A stretch of DNA of 6,926 nucleotides from NCBI GenBank assembly GCA_963966775.1, contig CAXAAH010000071.1, positions 1 to 6,926 of the forward strand, given 5' to 3'. This DNA comes from UBA685 sp002299005 (GTDB lineage Bacteria; Pseudomonadota; Alphaproteobacteria; Puniceispirillales; Puniceispirillaceae). The notes under the pieces are model-generated. The model had not been told where the DNA came from and made no database searches. It saw only the letters and a list, made by a program, of their open reading frames with translations. Shown in pieces: positions 1-4,168 of this stretch (within the stretch, counting starts at the first letter, position 1; every line of letters starts with the position of its first letter). A program made the position numbers and the translations under genes.

Positions 1-494
1 GACGCGTCTTGAGCTGGCGCCGGTGCGGCTGTAGGCGCGGCTGTAGGTGCGGCAGTAGGCGCGGCTGTTGGTGCGGCAGGGGCTGGTGCTGGCTCGATAC
101 CACCCAGCAATTCGGCGGCCAAATCATCATCTGATACTGACGGGGCACTATCTGCTGTTGCTACGCCCATCTCACCAGGATTGCTTGAAGAGACGATCTC
201 ACCAATTGGCAAAATCTTATCTAGCTTGGCAATTTCCAGCACACGGTGCACGGCGGCACTGACAGCTGGCAGAGAGATGGCGATATTTTGTTGTGCACAG
301 AATTGACGCGCCATCAGCAACACAGCGACGCCAGATGAATCAATGTAAGTCACCGCAGAGGCATCAATCTCAAGATGCGTGACACCTGTGATTTTCGTAA
401 TTTCTGTTTTCAAATCGGAGGTGGTCTGCAAATCCACATCGCCTGACAAAATCACGCGGGCATTTTCACCGGAAACTCTCACATCAAAAGCCAT
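1..494 (-). CDS. STAS-domain protein (anti-sigma-factor-antagonist-like), 3' end cut by the window
   Basis: The frame is open from an ATG at 494 down to base 1, giving 164 visible residues, so the C-terminus is missing. Residues 1-95 read as a STAS fold: a beta strand ending in SGDVDL (17-22), then LEIDASAVTYIDSSGVAVL (41-59) with the DSSG motif at 52-55. SpoIIAA/RsbV-type antagonists carry their phosphorylatable serine in that motif. The family binds partner-switch kinases or other regulators; the partner here is unknown. Residues 100-135 are a loose acidic and small-residue linker. Residues 136-164 are an Ala/Pro/Thr tail with four AAPT units, probably a flexible tether to something beyond the edge. 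The start is supported by AGAGGT five bases upstream (500-505). The gene lies downstream of the pilin gene, behind a terminator. It could instead be an MlaB-like or chemotaxis-operon STAS protein. The domain call is firm; the role is inferred. Confidence 0.85.
   Translation of the reverse strand, partial: MAFDVRVSGENARVILSGDVDLQTTSDLKTEITKITGVTHLEIDASAVTYIDSSGVAVLLMARQFCAQQNIAISLPAVSAAVHRVLEIAKLDKILPIGEIVSSSNPGEMGVATADSAPSVSDDDLAAELLGGIEPAPAPAAPTAAPTAAPTAAPTAAPAPAQDA
23..82. repeat. 12-bp tandem repeat coding for an Ala/Pro/Thr linker
   Basis: Four consecutive 12-base units (23-34, 35-46, 47-58, 59-70) differ at only one or two positions, alternating gtgcggctgtag and gcgcggctgtag forms. A degenerate fifth follows at 71-82. 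The period is a multiple of three, so copy-number change would lengthen or shorten the AAPT tail of the minus-strand STAS protein without a frameshift. Confidence 0.85.
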
Positions 495-522
495 TTTGCA
501 CCTCTACAATTTTTAATAATGT

Positions 523-563
523 AAAAAAAATAAAAAAGCCCCGTCACAATCTGACGGGGCTTT
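523..563 (-). terminator. Rho-independent terminator after the pilin gene
   Basis: A perfect 12-bp stem (535-546 with 552-563) has a core GCCCCGTCA/TGACGGGGC and a 5-base loop. On the minus strand it is followed by a run of T residues broken once (537-523). It starts 12 bases past the pilin stop codon and ends about 30 bases before the STAS start. It should stop most pilin transcripts and leave the STAS gene to readthrough or to a promoter of its own. Confidence 0.92.
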
Positions 564-575
564 CGGATAATTGAA

Positions 576-1181
576 CTAGAATGAAATGTTATCTGCAACT
601 TCCATGAAGTTACCAGTCGCATTACACCAGCCAACACGCAAACGGTTGTCTGTTGATGTGCGGTTATCAGATGATGATAGGTTCTGGATAAGAACCATAC
701 CGCGTGTACCCAAATCATCTGTTGGTAGTGTGCCAGTTGCCGCTTTCACGTAAGACACTGATACGCCTGCTGATGCGAAACAACCGCCGCCAGCGGTATT
801 ACCAGTGCCGTTATCAACAGCGCCTGATGCGTTATCACGATAGTAAATTAGCGGAGCCGCTTCAGTTGAAATGAAGGCATTCTTAAACTTGTTGAATGGC
901 ATGGCTGATGTTGAAGTCAAATCATCAAAGCAGAACTCCAAACCACCAGTGCCGTTATCTGTGCCACATTTTGTTGGGTCAATTGTCAAACCGCCTGAAC
1001 GAGCAATTTGTGTTGAACTCAACCAGCGCTCAATAGCTTCAGCATTTGTTTTTGTTACGTCAAGACGTGTGTTGTTGATATATGCTTGGTAGCCTGTGAT
1101 ACCGACAGCTGCCAAAACACCGATGATTGCCACCACAACGAGCAATTCAATCAGTGAGAAACCTTCAGATTTTTTCATCAT
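576..1181 (-). CDS. Type IV pilin precursor (PilA-like, class III methylation signal)
   Basis: This 201-residue prepilin is the subunit of a type IV pilus or a pilin-like component. The leader is MMKKSEG (1-7), cut after Gly7. The mature protein starts FSLIELLVVVAIIGVLAAVG, with Phe+1 (methylated in this family) and the conserved Glu+5 (residue 12) needed for assembly. Residues 8-28 form the hydrophobic helix that anchors it in the inner membrane before assembly. The globular part has four cysteines (72, 84, 134, 186), enough for two disulfides, and is rich in Gly, Asn, Ser and Thr. The ATG at 1181 is chosen because GGAGGA (1189-1194) lies 7-8 bases upstream. An in-frame TTG at 1196 would overlap that site and give an odd five-residue extension. 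The short leader points to the IVa or MSHA type. Whether it is the major pilin or a minor one cannot be told from sequence. It has a private terminator and a long leader region, consistent with a separately controlled, abundant product. Confidence 0.93.
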   Translation of the reverse strand: MMKKSEGFSLIELLVVVAIIGVLAAVGITGYQAYINNTRLDVTKTNAEAIERWLSSTQIARSGGLTIDPTKCGTDNGTGGLEFCFDDLTSTSAMPFNKFKNAFISTEAAPLIYYRDNASGAVDNGTGNTAGGGCFASAGVSVSYVKAATGTLPTDDLGTRGMVLIQNLSSSDNRTSTDNRLRVGWCNATGNFMEVADNISF

Positions 1182-1188
1182 GGTGTAG

Positions 1189-1195
1189 TCCTCCA
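1189..1195 (-). promoter_or_regulatory. Strong Shine-Dalgarno site that sets the pilin start
   Basis: Read on the minus strand this is TGGAGGA, followed by seven bases (CTACACC) and then ATG at 1181. It is the best ribosome binding site in the window. It excludes the in-frame TTG at 1196, whose second and third codons (GAG GAC) are part of this same site. Confidence 0.85.
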
Positions 1196-1196
1196 A

Positions 1197-1406
1197 TTAC
1201 AAAAATTTGGCAAAATTTCGCCATTTCATCTGCCTTCCTAGCATATTCAAAAATATAAGAAAACATTAATATAAGGTTTTTAACAATAATTATGCCGCAG
1301 AATTGATACATTTTGGTCAAAAATACGACCATTCACCTGTTTGCGTTATATAATCAGATAGTGGCACCGGACGCTTAATCGCCTGTTTAACAGCGCGCTA
1401 GTCGTA
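1197..1406 (-). promoter_or_regulatory. A+T-rich leader and promoter region of the pilin gene
   Basis: These 210 bases lie between the pilT stop and the pilin ribosome binding site and hold no gene. I see no hairpin plus T-run ending pilT, so some pilT transcripts may continue into the pilin gene. No clean sigma-70 promoter stands out. The best pair on the minus strand is TTGACC (1315-1320) and CATAAT (1289-1294), but the 20-base spacing is too long for the usual arrangement. A near-palindrome at 1208-1223 sits just upstream of the ribosome binding site. Confidence 0.45.
1208..1223. repeat. Near-perfect palindrome in the pilin leader
   Basis: The sequence TGGCAAAATTTCGCCA is a palindrome apart from one position in each arm. 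In the pilin mRNA it could form a six-pair stem (one G-U pair) with an AAUU loop, 13 bases upstream of the Shine-Dalgarno site. As DNA it could be an operator or part of a promoter. Read on the minus strand it gives TGGC, six bases, TTGC, which is one base short of the sigma-54 -24/-12 layout. Confidence 0.5.
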
Positions 1407-2402
1407 TTAAGCAATCAAATCTTTCTCATTCAGCATCTCGAGATATTTATCCATCGTCACCATGCCATATTGCGAGCCTGTCTGCATAATCGTCTGGATT
1501 TGCACGATCTTTGCTTCACGGATAAGGTTGGCAACCGCGGGAATATTCACCATCACCTCAAAAGCGCCCACACGCCCGCCGCCTTTGCGCTTTAACAATT
1601 GCTGGGTCATCACAAGGCGCAGTGATTGTGATAATTGTGAGCGTGCCTGCGGCTGTTCTTCTGCCGGGAACACATCAACAATACGGTTAATCGTCTCAGG
1701 CGCGCCATTTGTGTGCAAGGTGCCAAATACAAGGTGACCTGTCTCAGCGGCGGTCATCGCCATCGAGACTGTTTCATAGTCACGAAGCTCCCCCATCAAG
1801 ATGATATCAGGATCTTGACGCAAAGCGCCTTTGAGCGCCGCGCCAAAGGTTCTGGTGTGCGGGCCAACTTCTCTTTGGGTGATGATTGATTTCTTTGACT
1901 GATGGACAAATTCAACCGGATCTTCCACCGTGATGATATTCTCATTTCGCTCGCGGTTAATCTTATCAACCATGGCCGCAAGTGAAGTTGATTTACCAGA
2001 CCCTGTTTGCCCCGTGACAAGGACCAAGCCTGATTTTTCGGTCAGCACATCATGCACCGCTTTCGGCAATCCCAGCATATCAATATGCGGCACCTCTGCG
2101 ACAATCACACGCAAAACCATCGCATAGCCTTGCAGCATCTTATAGCCGTTAGCTCTGAAACGCTGGCCACTAAATTGGATAGCGAAATCAACATCACCGC
2201 TTTTATCAAAGGCTTCAAAAGCCTCATCACCTAGCTCATTGCGCATCAAATCTGCGATCATATCATTCGGCGTCACAAGGTCTAATTGGACGATTTCACC
2301 AGACTCTCTGATGCTCACCGGCCGGTCTGCATGGATATGAAAATCTGAGACCCGTTTCGTTTGGACTGTCTCAATTAGCATTTTGTAAATTGGATTTTCC
2401 AT
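1407..2402 (-). CDS. pilT: Type IV pilus retraction ATPase PilT
   Basis: This 331-residue cytoplasmic hexameric ATPase pulls pilin subunits back into the inner membrane, giving twitching, surface sensing and DNA uptake in systems that have it. The N-terminal domain shows SDFHIHADRPVSIR (19-32), the usual PilT/GspE opening. The Walker A motif is GQTGSGKST (131-139). The Asp box is ITVEDPVEFVH (157-167). The Walker B region is DPDIILMGELRD (197-208) with catalytic Glu205. The His box is TGHLVFGTLHTN (221-232). The PilT-specific C-terminal motif AIRNLIRE appears as AVANLIRE (289-296), so its first Arg is replaced by Ala. The length is a little below the usual 340-350 residues because the tail after that motif is short. 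PilU is a less likely alternative, being longer. The ATG at 2402 has only a weak AGGG (2413-2416) ten bases upstream. It is transcribed away from the secretin operon and towards the pilin gene. Confidence 0.93.
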   Translation of the reverse strand: MENPIYKMLIETVQTKRVSDFHIHADRPVSIRESGEIVQLDLVTPNDMIADLMRNELGDEAFEAFDKSGDVDFAIQFSGQRFRANGYKMLQGYAMVLRVIVAEVPHIDMLGLPKAVHDVLTEKSGLVLVTGQTGSGKSTSLAAMVDKINRERNENIITVEDPVEFVHQSKKSIITQREVGPHTRTFGAALKGALRQDPDIILMGELRDYETVSMAMTAAETGHLVFGTLHTNGAPETINRIVDVFPAEEQPQARSQLSQSLRLVMTQQLLKRKGGGRVGAFEVMVNIPAVANLIREAKIVQIQTIMQTGSQYGMVTMDKYLEMLNEKDLIA

Positions 2403-2477
2403 GATACCAAAACCCTGTAGATTAAATTCGAAATTACTTATGTTATCATTTCGAAAGATGCATGTTTTAATTTAGTT
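2403..2477. promoter_or_regulatory. Divergent promoter region between pilT and the secretin operon
   Basis: These 75 A+T-rich bases must hold the promoters for both directions. On the plus strand TGTTATCAT (2441-2449) is a good extended -10 element for the Sel1 gene, predicting a start near 2456. On the minus strand ATGATA (2444-2449) and TTTAAT (2421-2426) are 17 bases apart and form a weaker candidate for pilT, which would leave a leader of only about 12 bases. The two candidates share the same bases, so the directions may compete. Paired TTCGAA palindromes flank the shared element. Hexamer matches are visible; promoter activity is inferred. Confidence 0.5.
2427..2455. repeat. Paired TTCGAA palindromes, possible operator
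   Basis: TTCGAAAT (2427-2434) and ATTTCGAA (2448-2455) form an 8-base inverted repeat with 13 bases between the arms. Each arm contains the palindrome TTCGAA, and the two palindromes are centred 23 bp apart, close to two helical turns. The candidate -10 of the Sel1/secretin operon lies exactly between them, which suits a dimeric repressor or activator acting on both divergent promoters. The regulator is unknown. Confidence 0.5.
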
Positions 2478-3260
2478 ATGAATTATATTAAGAATAGTAG
2501 CAAGTTGACGATGATGTTTGAAAGCAAAATAGCCGCAAGAAATTATTTCTTTCGCATCATGTCTAGCAGTTTAATGGCCGTAACCCTTTTGATAGGCGCG
2601 CTTCTCACTACTCACGCAAATGCCGCAGACCTGCCTGATACGGCCGATATCACCGTCAAAGAAACATTAGCCGCAGCCCATGAGGGCGATATTGAGGCGA
2701 TGTATTCTATCGCCATCTATTTGCTTGAAGAAGGCCAGAACGGGCGGGCTGAGTATTTGCCGCTTGCCTTTGGCTGGTCGCTTAATGCGGCGCGCCGTGG
2801 TCACGCACAATCAGCCGAGCTGACAGGGGTGATGTATCGCCGCGGCATTGGGATTGATCGCAATTTTGTCAAAGCCAGAAAATGGCTCGAACGTGCGGTC
2901 ACCAGAGGCTCTCTTGAGCCGAATTTTGAGCTCGCTTTGCTTTATTCTGAAAAAGACAATCCCGGCGCAAGCAAATCAAGAGCGGCAGGCTTTCTGGCTG
3001 ATGCTATTCGCTTGATGGAGCCGCGCGCCTGTCTTATCGCCGCGCGCAATAAGATAAATGAAGGTCTTGAGATGCGCAAAGCGCTGGATGAGCTTCGTTG
3101 TGCGGCAAGTGGCGGCATTATTGATGCGATGATTATGCTCGCACAATATCACATGACAAAGCGGTCACCCTACTCGGCGAACAATGCCAAGAAATGGCTT
3201 TTGGCGGCGGCTGAACGCGGCTCTGACGAAGCGCTAGCCCTGTTGTCTGAGCTAGAATAA
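2478..3260 (+). CDS. Secreted Sel1-repeat (TPR-like) protein
   Basis: This 260-residue protein has a signal peptide and an alpha-solenoid of Sel1-like repeats. The hydrophobic segment is residues 32-45, followed by HANA before the likely signal peptidase I cut after Ala49. No cysteine is present there, so it is not a lipoprotein. Repeats run at about 66-108, 109-145 (with RRGIGIDRNFVKARKWLERA), 146-181, a degenerate one at 182-211, and 212-249 (AKKWLLAAAERGS). Cys185 and Cys208 lie in and near the degenerate repeat. Sel1 repeats bind proteins or peptidoglycan-linked partners; the specific partner is unknown. The gene heads the operon with the prepilin peptidase and secretin, so a role as an assembly factor comparable to the TPR pilotins PilF/Tgl is reasonable but inferred. 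The start is uncertain. No candidate ATG (2478, 2511, 2514, 2559) has a clear Shine-Dalgarno site. The 2559 start would give a more usual 22-residue signal peptide. Confidence 0.85.
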   Translation: MNYIKNSSKLTMMFESKIAARNYFFRIMSSSLMAVTLLIGALLTTHANAADLPDTADITVKETLAAAHEGDIEAMYSIAIYLLEEGQNGRAEYLPLAFGWSLNAARRGHAQSAELTGVMYRRGIGIDRNFVKARKWLERAVTRGSLEPNFELALLYSEKDNPGASKSRAAGFLADAIRLMEPRACLIAARNKINEGLEMRKALDELRCAASGGIIDAMIMLAQYHMTKRSPYSANNAKKWLLAAAERGSDEALALLSELE

Positions 3261-3262
3261 TT

Positions 3263-4111
3263 ATGCCCCCACAAACGCTGGCACAGCTTTTTTATGACCT
3301 TGCAAGTCCTTGGCTTAACCTCGCAGGCCTGCGGCTTCGTGATGTAGATGTGGTCGGCGATAATATCACCATCGCCCTGATATTTCTCTTTATCCTAGGG
3401 GGCTGTTTTGGGTCTTTTGCGAACGCGGCCGCCATGCGCCTTGTCAGAGATGAAAGCCCAATTACGCCGCCTTCACGATGCCGCTTTTGCGAGAAGCCTT
3501 TGGGGTGGCGCGAGAATATGCCGCTTTTCGGCTGGCTGTTCCTGAGAGGTCGTTGCGCCTGTTTGAAGTTTGCTTTGCCGCGCCGCTATGTGCTTGTGGA
3601 ATGGGGCTTTGCCACCCTCACCGCATGGCTGGCCTATCATTTACCTCTATCTGTCTTTGCCATCCTGACGATTTTGAACATCATCATTGTCATTGCCTTG
3701 CTGACTGACAGTGAAGCCATGGTCTTGCACCCGCCTTCTTTATTGGCCGGCATACTCATTGCTTTGGCCGCCCCTTTTATTTCACAAGATTGGCCTGTCA
3801 CAGTGACCAGCGGCGCGATTGGTGCAATGTTGGGTGCAAGCATCATCATTGGCACGAATCTTATCTATAAGGTCACCAGAGGTCGCAACGGGCTTGGCCA
3901 AGGGGATATATGGCTGTTGGCGATGATAGGGGCAAGCTTCGGCGCCCCAACAGCTGTGCTGTTATTTTTTGCCGCCTCTTTTATCGGCGCGGTGACAGGA
4001 ATCACACTTATTTTGGCAAAAAAAGCCGAATCTAGCAGTAAACTGCCATTTGGATTATTCCTAAGTCTTGTGTTTCTACTTTACCCCGCCCTCAATATGT
4101 TGTTAGTTTAG
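3263..4111 (+). CDS. pilD: Prepilin peptidase / N-methyltransferase (PilD, A24 family)
   Basis: This 282-residue inner-membrane aspartic protease removes the leader of type IV prepilins and methylates the new N-terminus. The first membrane segment runs into GCFGSFANAAAMRL (47-60), the usual GSFLNVVIxRLP block. A cytoplasmic loop follows with CRFC (73-76) and RGRCAC (95-100), then RRYVLVEW (107-114). The two catalytic aspartates are Asp149 in TDSE and Asp215 in LGQGDIWLLAMIGA (211-224). LPFGLFLSL (261-269) matches the conserved block near the C-terminus. The oddities are the second cysteine pair spaced C-x-C instead of C-x2-C, and HP (156-157) where PD normally follows the first aspartate. The start lies two bases after the Sel1 stop codon and has no clear ribosome binding site, which suggests translational coupling. 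It should process the pilin encoded at 576-1181. The family assignment is secure. Confidence 0.92.
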   Translation: MPPQTLAQLFYDLASPWLNLAGLRLRDVDVVGDNITIALIFLFILGGCFGSFANAAAMRLVRDESPITPPSRCRFCEKPLGWRENMPLFGWLFLRGRCACLKFALPRRYVLVEWGFATLTAWLAYHLPLSVFAILTILNIIIVIALLTDSEAMVLHPPSLLAGILIALAAPFISQDWPVTVTSGAIGAMLGASIIIGTNLIYKVTRGRNGLGQGDIWLLAMIGASFGAPTAVLLFFAASFIGAVTGITLILAKKAESSSKLPFGLFLSLVFLLYPALNMLLV

Positions 4112-4123
4112 AGCTGTATACAT

Positions 4124-4136
4124 TAGCAACTTGCTA
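4124..4136. repeat. 13-bp inverted repeat and candidate promoter upstream of the secretin
   Basis: TAGCAA-C-TTGCTA is a perfect inverted repeat with a single central base, in the 57 bp gap before the secretin. The loop is too small for an RNA hairpin, so a protein-binding site is more likely. It overlaps TGCTATTAA (4132-4140), a modest extended -10 element with no matching -35. The secretin may therefore have its own regulated promoter as well as readthrough from the peptidase gene. Confidence 0.4.
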
Positions 4137-4168
4137 TTAACGTCGGCTGAGAAATCGGAGTGCTTTGA

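Noticed and set aside
68..262. Plus-strand open frame opposite the STAS gene.
   Set aside because: It lies wholly antisense to a clear STAS domain and its low-complexity tail. The product has no recognisable features.
1182..1196. In-frame TTG at 1196 that would add five residues to the pilin.
   Set aside because: Its second and third codons are the Shine-Dalgarno site of the ATG at 1181. The resulting leader would also be unusual, while the ATG gives a standard 7-residue leader.
1362..1376. Plus-strand TGGCAC resembling a sigma-54 -24 element.
   Set aside because: No GC at the required -12 spacing, and on the plus strand it would point into the 3' end of pilT.
1393..1410. The minus strand reads TAATACGACTA, resembling the first 11 bases of a phage T7 promoter.
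   Set aside because: The match stops before the CACTATAG part that the polymerase needs. It overlaps the pilT stop codon, and nothing phage-related is nearby. Chance is the simplest explanation.
3478..3708. Second plus-strand frame inside the prepilin peptidase gene.
   Set aside because: The main frame carries all the peptidase motifs across this interval, so the alternative frame is a shadow and not a frameshift product.
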